Assembly (NCBI GenBank): GCA_022457155.1 | Contig: JAJGOT010000216.1 | Coordinates: 273,501 to 337,500, forward strand | Source: Cladopsammia gracilis | Taxonomy: Eukaryota > Cnidaria > Anthozoa > Scleractinia > Dendrophylliidae | Length of the DNA stretch: 64,000 nt | Direction of reading: 5' to 3' | Part shown: one piece after another, positions 10,520 through 21,247 of the stretch | Numbering within the stretch: position 1 is the first letter of the stretch | How the letters are laid out: every line of letters begins with the position of its first letter | Translations under genes and position numbers: made by a program | The notes under the pieces: generated by a model | The model's input: the letters and a program-made list of their open reading frames with translations, nothing else | Told to the model about the DNA's origin: nothing | The model's database searches: none

Positions 10520-11295
10520 TTAATAATGCGCTTTTATATAACGATTAAGAGAATAATTGTTTAATTAAGTCTTACGTTGATATGGTTTTCTGTAATTTTC
10601 TTATGACATGTTATCACACAACAATAGGCCTCACAGTGTTGCGTCAGCATGATCTCAAAAAGCCAAATAAACAGTTTATTTTCTCGCGTTTCTTTCGGTG
10701 AAATTCCGTACAATTTGGCAGAGGTTATAATTGGTTTGCTGTTCTCGGCGCTCGTTTTTCAGGAAAATCCATATGACCAGTTTTTACGCAGAGGCATAAA
10801 AGTACGTAAACAATGAAAAACGCATTTTCTTGGACAGTTTTCATTCTATTCGACTGAAACCATGATTTTAACAGAGATGGTTGAAGAAAACTGTTTCATT
10901 ATTGCTTTTTACATTTTGATAGGTTTTAGTGACCTGGGAGTAAAAAGGAAAGCGAAAACCGGCTTCCAAAAAGCAACACTAGCGCGCGCAACACCATCTA
11001 TGATTACGTTCTAATTCACTACGTTCAAACGAACGTAAATTATTTTCGCCTTAAACACCCTGTAACGCAGACATAAAACTGCAACAAGAATATGGTTGGA
11101 TTCTCCCAAGCAGAATCGAGTTTATTTTTAATACAACGATGCTTATGGTCGATTTACAAATCAAACATGCGCTAAATAATAAAGGGAGAAAATTTGTTAT
11201 CTTTCACAAACGTTCTTTCTTGTTCGTACTTGCAGTATTTGTTTTCCAACGGCCAAGCAGCTGCAACAATCGTTTGGAAATTGAATTGTTAGTAT

Positions 11296-11591
11296 TATGA
11301 ACAACTAAGGTAATGCCAGTCCCCGTCTCTTAGACTAAGCAAACCATGCGTTACATGGTTATATCCGAACTCTTTAAGCGAACTGTTGAATAATTCTCTA
11401 CATCTTGAATAGGATAATTTTCCCTTTTCTAAAAGTATAAAAACCAGATCACCTATAATAAGAGGTCTAAATGATAGCAAATCAGAAGGAAAATCAATAT
11501 CAGATGCTTTTATGTATTTCATTGAAACACTCACCGGGAAATACTTATCATTTAACTTATTAATATAGACAAGGTTTCCTTTCTTGTTCAT
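11296..11591 (-). pseudogene. tyrosine recombinase fragment (DIRS-like retroelement)
   Basis: The frame reads FPVSVSMKYIKASDIDFPSD, LLSFRPLI, GKLSYSRCRELFNSSLKEFG, HGLLSLRDGD. The PV.....Y...A.I...SD...FRPL...K.KLSYSR.RE....LKE.G....HGL.SLR layout is the C-terminal catalytic part of the tyrosine recombinases carried by DIRS and Crypton elements. The expected HSLRSGG box is degraded to SLRDGDW and the frame shifts there, so the Arg is present but the final Tyr is lost. Together with the fragments at 13022-13245 and 14175-14420 it forms one minus-strand remnant. Confidence 0.7.
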
Positions 11592-13021
11592 GTCGGTTTT
11601 TACTGCGAGGAATCAGAAATGTTAGGTAATCCTCATAGAACTAAATGCATAGGGAGAATGTTAAAAATCCATTAAATCGGACAAGAGCTGAAAAAACTAT
11701 CGCACAAACAGCAGCAATCCTAGGTCCCTTATATTAGATCCAGACAAGTAATGTATTAATCTGGTATCCATATAATCATGTCTGAAGAAACAGCATATCA
11801 TCGATACAGCTGGTTTATATCTTAATCGTTTTGCTCATTCAATAACATTGTTGAAAAGTTACCATCCAGGGCATTAGAATCAGGTACAAACGTATGTAGC
11901 AACTTTAATGCAGAATAGGCTAAAGTGACGTGACGGATGAATTTGACTTTTCCCGCTAGGAATAGAATGATAAATAGACAGCCAACATAGTGGGGAGGGG
12001 GGGTGGACGGTGTCTGAAGAGATACTTGTTAAGCTAGGCACAAGTGGAAAAACTTCTTAATTTCGAAATTACGTTCTCCGGTACGTGTCTCCAGGAAGGA
12101 CTGCTAAGTATGATCTGTAAGCGTGGAAAAGAAAATATGATGGTTAGTATGCAGCAGGAACTAAATAAAACATAGTGTAAAGATGGTAGGACACCTTTAC
12201 TTATGAAAACATAAACTCCACTCGTATGCATCACGTAGACTGTTATGTACAAAACGTAGCGGCCACTGCCATGGTAACCACAATTCTTTGGCAATCATAA
12301 ACATAGGCCAGCGCCATTCTTATACAACTAGGCCAGTGCCCAATGAGTATAAGCAAACGTAACGGCCAGTGCCATTCGTAATCACAATGCTTTGGCAATC
12401 ATAAACATAGGCCAGCGCCATTCCTATACAAGTAGGCCAGTGCCCAACGAGTATAAACATACAATATAGGCCAGTGCCTATGTATGTATTTTTAAGGCCA
12501 GTGCCACTCATACTGTTCAACCTGCGCAGTTCTTATAAATCGGCTCAACCAGTGTATTGCAAACACAGGTGGCATAATAGTGAATCAGCCGGTGACAGCC
12601 AGCGAAATTGGGATCTTTATTTGAAGTGTATGGCGAACTATCAATTCACCAAATATAGAAACTAATGAAAACGAGACCGTACGGCCAAAATTTTCCAGAA
12701 AATAATATCGGAACCCAACAGAGAATTCGAGTTTTTCTCCCCTGTTCCAAAATTGTGTTCCCTATGAAAAGTCTATAATCAACAAATCAACTATAACTTC
12801 TGCAAAGTAACGGCCAAAAGCTAGCCGAAGGCCAAAAGAAAACAACAGTTGCGACTGCCAACTGCAAATATAAATAATGAAGAACGCTAGGCACTAAATA
12901 CACCAGGGCACCGCAAAATAAAAAAAAATACCGCTAAACATACCACGGAAATTTATAATAATTATCAAAGTTATCAATAGTATGGGGCCCCCACAAACTG
13001 TCCAGTTGAGCAAAAAATTTG
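11592..13021. other. decayed interior of the DIRS-like remnant
   Basis: No continuous reading frame. It lies between the RNase H and recombinase fragments and contains the tandem repeat at 12230-12510. A G run (11994-12002) is present. Confidence 0.35.
12230..12510. repeat. tandem repeat, unit about 109 bp with AGGCCAGTGCC core
   Basis: The phrase CTTTGGCAATCATAAACATA recurs at 12283 and 12392, followed each time by aggccagcgccattc.tatac and aggccagtgcccaa.gagtata. The core word GGCCAGYGCC occurs seven times. About two and a half units are visible. Confidence 0.75.
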
Positions 13022-13245
13022 TTAGAAATAGCCAGTCATCTGTATCAGTGAAGGGGCCAATAAAAGCAGCTCTTTCTGTTCCGGTACGAGGGACCTATTG
13101 TATATCCAGATGGATTTTATGTGTAATGCAAATTTGAAAACCCCTGATAGCAATACAACATAAATCCATTTTATACCGCCTACTTCAACAATTCTTGCGG
13201 CGGGTTGGTTGTCAGTGAACCATTTCACATAAGAACCACTCAATA
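13022..13245 (-). pseudogene. RNase H-like fragment of DIRS-like retroelement
   Basis: Reads YVKWFTDNQPAARIVEVGG then FKFALHIKSIWI and, after a frame change, VPRNRKS. The WFTDNQ.AA.IVEVG motif is a hallmark of the RNase H region after the reverse transcriptase of DIRS-type elements. Broken by frameshift. Same strand and expected order relative to the RT and recombinase fragments. Confidence 0.65.
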
Positions 13246-14174
13246 GAGAGCAAAATGACCAAAGTGTGAATTCAATAGCGGATAAAGTTCTCTCCAGGTA
13301 GAACTTTGGAAATAATATTCATCTTTTGGGTCATGTGCGCCCCGAACCCGGACGCAGCAGCATCAGAGTAAACAAAACAATTTGGTGGAGTTTATCACTA
13401 AAACAGTATATATAATATAAGCATAAGCCAATTTGGTTCCAAAAGTAAATATCGTTTCAAGAATACCCATCTTAGGTAAGCATAGAATCCCGATCTTAGG
13501 CAGCGACAACGGACATGGAACAATGCCTATTCATAAATCTGCTAATGTTAGCCACAACTGCACCCGCAGAAATAATCTTTCCGACAAATTAAGGAGGCAT
13601 TGTCACGCAGATTTTACTGTGTTTATGTCAAAATACACTTATAAAAGTACCTTTGCTCAAACATAAAATTGCCTTAGAACACCAATAAGATACTATCAAG
13701 TGATTTCTTCAAGGAAGAACAAACCATAGTACGTTTTTCTGTGATTTTCCACGACACTTGCGAGGAACTTGAAAAAATTGGCCAATAAGTTGCAATCCAT
13801 TTCCATCCTGGCCATCCGCAGCCAAAGATTACGAATGCTTGCTTCTGTGCATTGGTAGAGCATTTGTTAACAAAACTGGACCATCATATGTAGGTTTTCA
13901 TAGAAACAAATATGTTTTTGGCTTTTCAAAGAGATACTAAAAACAGGTGACAGTGTCCCTATAAGTCAACGACCTAGCAGAACTGACCTGAAACTTAGAA
14001 ATAATGATACATCGAGATCGAAATATGACCAAATATATACAACTCAATCTACGATCGGTAATTTGAACGGTCGCATGGTTAGAAATCCAAGATAGATCCA
14101 GCCGTTCAATAAGTTGACAAGCTTCCAAAGAGACTTATCATTACTACAAAATCTGCACTGAATTCCCTGAATTC
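13246..14174. other. decayed RT-to-RNase H linker of the DIRS-like remnant
   Basis: No open frame. A short minus-strand block at 13990-14125 (EACQLIERLDLSWI) may be the decayed connection region. Otherwise unrecognised. Confidence 0.35.
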
Positions 14175-14420
14175 TCATATTCTTAATAAAGGTCTTACAC
14201 GCTTAGCGAAAATATGAGGAGCTGTTGATAAACCGAAAAGTAACACAAAACACAAAGAAACTGGTCGAGATCCCATGAAAACCCTAGAAAAGTACACGTC
14301 TAAAAGATGGTAACCGCTCTTTAAAACGAACGTAAACCTAAAAGATTCCCTTTTGAAAAAGCTAAGCCGGAGTAATTTTCCAATCCTCATACTTAGTGCG
14401 TTTAATGCGTCAGACATGCA
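14175..14420 (-). pseudogene. reverse transcriptase fragment of DIRS-like retroelement
   Basis: Reads FRFTFVLKSGYHLLDV, FMG, then LCFVLLFGLSTAPHIFAKRV and RPLLR. The F.LKSGYH.ID....F.G.......FVLPFGLSSAP.IFTK..RPL pattern is the reverse transcriptase core of DIRS-like elements (motifs 3-4). The substrate-binding Asp is replaced (FVLKSGYH for FDLKSGYH), which fits an inactive copy. Confidence 0.75.
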
Positions 14421-14431
14421 TATATATACAA

Positions 14432-15415
14432 ACTAGTGTATCCAAAAGATAGTAATTGCTGCGGTAAATTTGTTGTAATAATGCTGTTTTATCGTCTCGC
14501 TGGTATTACAGAATTTTCTCTTTCGTTTTTTGAGGGGAAGCAAAGCAAATGTAACCGGGATGAATCGACGAAAACTCCAGCTGATAAGACGACTAATTTT
14601 GTTTTGTAATTCACGCATCAAGTTCTTGCAATGTCTGTAGAATATTGTTGAGCAAAGGACGCGTTCACCACGAAGAAGGTGTGAAAATTTAGGCTAATTG
14701 CTGCGGAACGAGCGTAGCGAGTGAGCAGCAACATAATCAGGATTTAAGAGAAATATATGAGAAAAAAATATAAGCTAGGAAAAATCTCGATTTGATCACT
14801 TTTAACCACAATTCACTGCGCCACGAACACATTTTGGGCCAGAATGCACTGCGCCGCGAACAATAGCCTCGCTTGCTGCTTCAAGCTCAGTGTTGGCTGC
14901 TAGATTTGTAATACAGTATTTTGGTCCAACATGTCCCAGTCAAAATCGGAACTGAAGTGTCGAAGACTACTACGAGGTGAGCGGGGACTGCGAGGCATGA
15001 TGATAGGACCGTTGAATGGCAAAGATTTTCGAAGATTGTACGGAACAAAAGACATTTATTTTGAAATCACTCCGACAGGGGTCGATGAGACTGAGCTGAG
15101 CGCTTGGGGACGCGAAACCTGAGCTGAGCTTGGGAGACGCGAACACACAGTAATTAACCTAAATTTTCACACCTTCCTCGTGGTGAACGCGTCCTTTACT
15201 CAACAATATTCTATAGACATTGCAGGAACTTGATGCGTGAATTACAAAACAAAATTAGTCTTATTAGCTGGAATTTTCGTCGATTCATCCCGGTTACATT
15301 TGCTTTGCTTCCCCTCAAAAAACAAGAGAAAATTCTGTAATACCAGCGAGACGATAAAACAGCATTGTTACAACAAATTTACCGCAGCAATTACTATCCT
15401 TTGGATACACTAGTT
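14432..15415. repeat. large inverted repeat (arms about 255 bp)
   Basis: Arm 14432-14690 (from actagtgtatccaaaagata to gtgaaaatttaggctaa) is an inverted near-copy of 15160-15415. The spacer holds a different dispersed repeat (about 14805-15130). Reading frames here are shared among repeat copies and carry no domain. Likely a composite of non-autonomous elements. Confidence 0.75.
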
Positions 15416-16260
15416 GATAATGAATATGTTGCGTTACTAGCTAGCCGTATCATGTTCGTGTCTCCACGCGCTCAGCTCAGGTTTCGCGTCCCCACGCGCT
15501 CAGCTTAGTTCAGTGTCATCGACCGCTGTCGGAGTGATTTCAAAATAAATTTGTCTTTTATTCCGTACAATCTTCGAAAATCTTTGCTATCCAACGGTCC
15601 TATCACCATATGCCTCACAGTTCTCGCTCAACTCGCAATAGTCTTCGACACTTCAGTTCCGATTTCGACTGGGACATGTTGGACCAAAATATTAAAAATC
15701 TCGCAGCCAACAGCTTGAAGCAGCAAGCGAGGCTATCGTTCGTGGCGCAGTGAATTCTGGCCCAAAATGTGTTCGTGGCGCAGTGAATTCTGGTAAAAAG
15801 AGATCAATTCGAGATTTTTCCTAGCTTATATTTTTTTCTCATATATTTCTCTTAAATCCTGATTATGTTGCTGCTCACTCGCTGCGCTCGTTCCGCAGCA
15901 ATAAGCTAGGAAAAATCTCGATTTGATCGCTTTTTACCAGAATTCACTGCGCCACGAACACATTTTGGGCCAGAATGCACTGCGCCACGAACAATAGCCT
16001 CGCTTGCTGCTTCAAGCTCAGTGTTCGCTGCGAGATTTGTAATACAGCATTTTGGTCCAACATCTCCCAGTCGAAATCGGAACTGAAGTGTCGAAGACTA
16101 CTACGAGTTGAGCGGGGACTGCGAGGCATGGTGATAGGACCGTTGAATGCCAAAGATTTTCGAAGATTGTACGGAATAAAAGACAAATTTATTTTGAAAT
16201 CACTCCGACAGGGGTCGAGCTGAGCGCTTGGGTACGCGAAACCTGAGCTGAGCTTGGGAG
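14805..16260. repeat. three copies of a roughly 300-bp repeat, the middle one inverted
   Basis: Copies at about 14805-15130 (+), 15460-15800 (-) and 15925-16260 (+) share aattcactgcgccacgaaca, ggtccaacatgtcccagtc and gtcgaagactactacgag. The copies are separated by a second repeated word, gctgctcactcgctgcgctc, in both orientations (14700-14735, 15870-15900, 16525-16560). No coding function is supported. Confidence 0.7.
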
Positions 16261-16956
16261 ACGCAAACACACAGAAATTAACCTAAATTTTCACACCTTG
16301 CTCGTGGTGAACGAATTAGTCTTATTAGCTGGAATTTTCGTCGATTCATCCCGGTTACATTTGCTTTGCTTCCCCTCAAAATACGAAAGAGAAAATTCTG
16401 TATTACCAGCGAGACAATAAAACAGCATTGTTACAACAAATTTACCGCAGCAATTACTGTCTTTTGGATACACTAGTCCTAGCTTATATTTTTTCTCATA
16501 TATTTCTTTTAAATCCTGATTATGTTGCTGCTCACTCGCTACGCTCGTTCCGCAGCAATCAAGTCATAGGTCTTTGCCAAAGGTTGGATTGAAACGGATA
16601 AAGGAGTGACGAAATGTGGCGGCGAGTAGAGCTCGATAACACGGCCAGCCTTCTGTCCACCATTGTTTTGCTAACAAACTCATTGTGCAATCTAGTAGAC
16701 TTATTGTTAGGGAGCTTAAATGAAGGGTAACTTACAGCCGTCTCTAATGACATCTAATATTAGACTTGATGCACCAATATGTTCAAAAAAGTTAATGTTC
16801 CTCTAAACAATAAGTGAGGGTGGGAGGGCGGGAATATAATACGTTGTAAACTTGATTAGTTCTGCGAGAAAGAGAGGGAGAATGAATTCTGATTCACTCT
16901 TATATATACATCTGAAACAATGGAATAACAGACAAACAATAGAAGCACGCTGAAAG

Positions 16957-17429
16957 GCTGGTTCTCATATAATCGTCCCGGTCGTCCCGGTCGTCCGAGT
17001 CGTTTCAAAAGTTTTTTTGCAAACGACTCAGACGATCGGGACGACTCAAGCGATTTGGGTTCTCATATGGTCGTCCCGGTCGTCTCGAACGTCAATAGCG
17101 CAGTCGTAAACTGTGTCCGACAACATGTTTTGGGCAATAATACTGCATTCTGGGGTAGATTTGGGTTGCTTCGATCGCCTCAGTCGTCCCGGTCGCCTGA
17201 GAGTAGTTCTCATATGATCGCCCCCGATTATTCACGATCGTCTCAGTCGTCCGTATAGAACACAGTACTATCCAAGCGACCGCGATCGTCCCAGTCGTCC
17301 GGGTCGTTTGCGATCGTCCCGGGTCGTCTCAGAAGTGTTCTCATATAATCGTCCCGATCGTCCGTGAACTTTTTGAAACGACTCGGACGACCGGGACGAC
17401 CGGGACGATTATATGAGAACCAGCCTGAA
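16957..17429. mobile_element. CG-rich MITE, copy 1 (3-bp target)
   Basis: Ends are inverted repeats beginning AGGCTGGTTCTCATATAATC and continuing through repeated gtcccggtcg words. Flanked by GAA on both sides, which suggests a 3-bp target duplication as in PIF/Harbinger elements. The interior has many cgatcgtcc/gggacgat words. No transposase. Copy 2 at 17897-18366 is in the opposite orientation. Confidence 0.7.
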
Positions 17430-17896
17430 GCGTGCAAATCTCGCAATGCCTTAAAAAACATCTTGTAACACGTGAAAATGCATTTACTCTATGGGGCCCC
17501 GAAAACAACATAAAATAAAATAAATATAACCGACTTGAACAAGAAGCAAAAACAGACAACCTGTGCAACGACGTTTCGATGTATGGAACATCATTATCAA
17601 GTAGACAATGACATTTGAAGAAGGAAAAAGGTGACTTAAAATTAGTGAAAAAAAACCGGCAAAACAAGTGAAAACGATTCATTTTGGACCAATTTTTTCA
17701 ATCACATTAAAATACTTGGAAAGAACTTGACATAACACAGGATGAAATAACGACTTTAAGTGCAAGTAAAGGTTCATAAAAGAAAACTTAAAGAACAATT
17801 TCGACTATCTTTAAGTGCACCGTAAATTACTTAAATAAGCCTTTACTTCATGACAACACTTAAAGCAAGTAACGAACAATTAAAGTTGCCTTTAAA
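17430..17896. other. non-coding spacer between two MITE copies
   Basis: No gene recognised. Contains many TTAAAG/CTTTAA words, as does the segment 18367-18510, so both flanks look like one older repeat that copy 2 entered. Confidence 0.35.
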
Positions 17897-18366
17897 GGCT
17901 GGTTCTCATATAATCGTCCCGGTCGTCCCGGTCGTCCGAGTCGTTTCAAAAAGTGTACGGACGACCGGGACGATTATATGAGAACACTTCTGAGACGACC
18001 CGGGACGATCGCAAACGACCCGGACGACTGGGACGATCGCGGTCGCTTGGATAGAACTGTGTTCTATCCGGACGACTGGGACGATCGTGAATAATCGGGG
18101 ACGATCATATGAGAACTACTCTCAGGCGACAGGGACGGCTGAGGCGATCGAAGCGACCCAAATCTACCCCAGAATGCAGTATTATTGCCCAAAACATGTT
18201 GTCGGACACAGTTTACGACTGCGCTATTGACGTTCGAGACGACCGGGACGATCATATGAGAACCCAAATCGCTTGAGTCGTCCCGATCGTCTGAGTCGTT
18301 TGCAAAAAAATTTTGAAACGACTCGGACGACCGGGACGACCGGGACGATTATATGAGAACCAGCCT
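17897..18366. mobile_element. CG-rich MITE, copy 2, inverted relative to copy 1
   Basis: The same terminal sequence as copy 1, flanked by TAA on both sides (17894-17896 and 18367-18369). The internal unique part (gacgttcgagacgaccggga ... aacatgttgtcggacacag) is the reverse complement of that in copy 1, so the two copies can pair over most of their length. Confidence 0.7.
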
Positions 18367-18369
18367 TAA

Positions 18370-20260
18370 GGGTCTTGAAAAGTTGAATTAAAGATAACTT
18401 AAAGGTTCTTAAACACATTTTAAAGATACTTACTTACTTTAATACATTTAAGAGTATTAACGTCTCAACTTAAAGATTTTCGATACCTTTAAGTAAACTT
18501 TAATTTTCTCTTAAAGATTAGTAAATTCATCATTTCGTCCTGTGTAAACATTAACATTTATGTTTCAAAATGCCGTATGCTTGTTGTACATTTCTAACGG
18601 GTATACTGTGCAAGTTTGATATCACACTACAGACTTTTGCCATAGGAAAGATTCACTTGTTGACAGCTTACCTAGGGAAACTGAATTTTTAAAGTGTGAC
18701 CGATTTTGCCCTAGATTATTTACCTCGGGAAATTTTATTGTCTGGAGCTTGGAAAGCTCGGGAAAATTCAACCCCGTGGGTCTCACATATAAAAATGATG
18801 GGGTGCTCGTCGAAAATTTTCGAAAAACACCCTTAAACAAACCAGAATCTCGTTTGATTGGGTGGGGGTAGTACTTAACAAAGTTTTGCAATTGTACCGA
18901 GATGCTCCGCCCCGAGGTCCAAACCCTTACCTTTTATATACCGTCTTTGATAGAGAAGGTAACCCTTTCATTTTTCTTACATAGAGAATGGTACTCCTTT
19001 CATGTACCTGCATCTCTTTACTTTCCCCTTAATATAAACTTATGATACAATATCCGCGGAAAACATCAAGTGTTACAACTGACACTACCATTAGCGTCTG
19101 TTTGAGATATTTTGAAAGACCTTTATTATTTACCTAAATGGCAGTTTCCATTCCCTTTTCTATACTTTAACTCGTAAAATCCCTAACTTTTTTATATACC
19201 TTCAGCCTCAAAAAGGTACAAAAGAAACGGAAAACTGATCCTTACAGCAGAAAAACAGAAGCACCCCCGTATAGCCCATTATGTGGAGTACTTTCCCCCG
19301 AGATCCCAGGTGTCGATTGTAGTAGTGTGACCTTCAGTTCCCAGATATTTCACCTGGGGAAAATGAAATCCAAGATGAATTTACCTTGGGAAATATTTGG
19401 TGAATTTGTCATTTGCCCTAGGCAAATCGGTTTTCCCTAGGTAGAAGTGTGTAGTGTGACCACGGCTATTGACTGGGCAAAACATTTCACAACGTTTGGG
19501 GTGTAATTTGATACCTCTCGTTAAAAACTGACGACTAATGGGTTGGTCCCGGGATACACACCCTTGATGGGCTCCTGGTGGGCGTCTATATACTAATAAT
19601 TATATCCACGCAAGTTATCTAAAAAAATAGCACCAATTGTACGCGTTGACGACTTGCGGCAGAATTCTTTGAAGAGTAGTTTTATTGTATATGTTTATTC
19701 GGCTTAATTTTGGGAAAGAACAGATGGCAAAGTTTGATACTAATGTTTCCTCATGTGTATCCTTGAGAATGGATGTTTTATAACAGGAAATCTTACCGTC
19801 TCCACCAGTTGCTTGGCAACATGACATGTTTCAAGAAAGCACGTTGTATATTTTTTGACGATGAGCTTGCATGTGTTGACGCTAATTTCATATTGAATAC
19901 ATTGTAAACATATACATTTGAGGAACAGATCTATATTAAACTCGATAAAACGATGAAAACATCTTAGCGTGACATAAATATGCATTGTGTGAAACGAAAC
20001 AACCGGATAACGTGAAACACTGGGGAATTACCAAAGGTTTACAGCCGAGTGAGCGAGCGTTGACAGCGATCGATGCTCGGAGAGACTGGAGCGAGCGAAC
20101 GAGCCGAGAGGAAACGCGGGAGTACCGAGAAAACAGGGTCCGTACTCTTTTTGGTAACGGACGCGTTCGAATTTCCCGCTGCATCAGCAACGGGAAATTC
20201 GGATTGGTTCATAGACAATAGGTCCGAGTCAATTTCTTGACTCGTCAAGTTAGAATTCAC
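18370..20260. other. intergenic repeats, no gene seen
   Basis: Around 18776-19310 lie sequences related to the MITE at 6713-7003 (ataaaaatgatggggtgctcgtcg) and the word ccctaggtaaatc in varied forms (18670-18745, 19340-19440). Nothing else is recognised. A CG-rich block at 20040-20110 has open frames on both strands but no motif. Confidence 0.35.
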
Positions 20261-20274
20261 ATTAGCCTTGACAC

Positions 20275-20510
20275 GATGGCTTCCACGAGTACTCGAAGCA
20301 AGAATGAACATATTTTAGACAATTTGTCTGTTCGCCTCGGCAGCTTAATTTTAATTTAACGATGTCTTGGTCGTGCTACCGACCGGCTCTGGTACATCCA
20401 TATATTTTCAAAGCATTGTCCTCGCCAAAATTTCTGGCATTGCATCCATCCTAGTTGATATCGTTCCAGAACCAAAGAACCATTGGTGCCTACAAGGTAC
20501 TACAATTACT
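20275..20510 (+). pseudogene. RecQ/DEAD-type helicase N-terminal fragment
   Basis: A short frame, MASTSTRSKNEHILDNLSVR (from 20275), ends at a TAA. In another frame it is followed at 20361 by DVLVVLPTGSGTSIYFQSI, which matches the motif I (Walker A) region of RecQ-like helicases, where PTGSGKS is expected. The Lys is replaced by Thr and the next 20 residues lose similarity. The remnant is short and damaged. It could come from a transposon-borne helicase or a gene fragment. Confidence 0.5.
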
Positions 20511-20695
20511 AGTATCAGGTCATTTTATAGCTTCGCCTCTGGCGAACAAGCTCTCTCGCCGGAGTTTTTCGCTTGCTCGGTTGATCGCTGATCGCGTATT
20601 TGCTCGCCCGCTCAAACTACAGAGAGGGACTATCCACAGAGCGATCGAGTGCTAATTTACATATCTGTATTTACATATTTACGTATCTTGTTTAA

Positions 20696-21073
20696 GGTTA
20701 TGTCTACACTATACCGGATAGCTCTTGCGCCGGCACGAAAACCATACCGGATACAAAACTGCGGATAGGCCTTTCGTTCACGCGTGAAACGCTAGTTTCG
20801 GAACGATTTTTGTTCCGGAGCTGCGACGTGGCGCTCGTGAAAGTGAATCGTCACATATCGGATAGATTTTTGTGCTTTTCTCTGGGGCAGTGTGAACAGG
20901 CAATCGAACCGAACCGTAGCGGAAGTCAACAACTAGGAGCGAGGATTGAAACCCACTGAAAAAGAAGTAAATATCCAGTTCTGGGTCGTTTCTGTTCACA
21001 CCACGCCGGAGTATTTTTCATGTCGACATGATAAGCTATCCGGTATAGTGTAGACATAGCCGTCGACATAGCC
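20696..21073. mobile_element. Harbinger-type MITE (TAA target) upstream of GBA2
   Basis: The left end, GGTTATGTCTACACTATACC, is matched by the complement at the right end (ggtatagtgtagacatagcc), which then carries a short repeat of its last bases (gtcgacatagcc). Flanked by TAA at 20693-20695 and 21074-21076. Ends 174 bases before the GBA2 start codon. No coding capacity. Confidence 0.7.
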
Positions 21074-21247
21074 TAAAGCTTCGCGTGCGTATCTTGGCAA
21101 ACGTCGACATTAAGTGAATTTTGTTTGGAGGACAGTTGCAGACCATTATATGGAAAAAATATGTCGACAACAGTATCCGCTGAACAGTAAAAAACAATCG
21201 CAGGCTTTCAGTTGTTCCCTCGCGAGCCTCGCGAGCCCTAACAGAAA

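Noticed and set aside
14931..16270. Arginine-rich open frames on both strands in the 15-16 kb region
   Set aside because: They recur in each copy of a dispersed repeat, in both orientations, with no domain.
17055..18418. Related protein frames on opposite strands (GSHM.VPVVSNVNSAVVNC)
   Set aside because: They are translations of the two inverted MITE copies.
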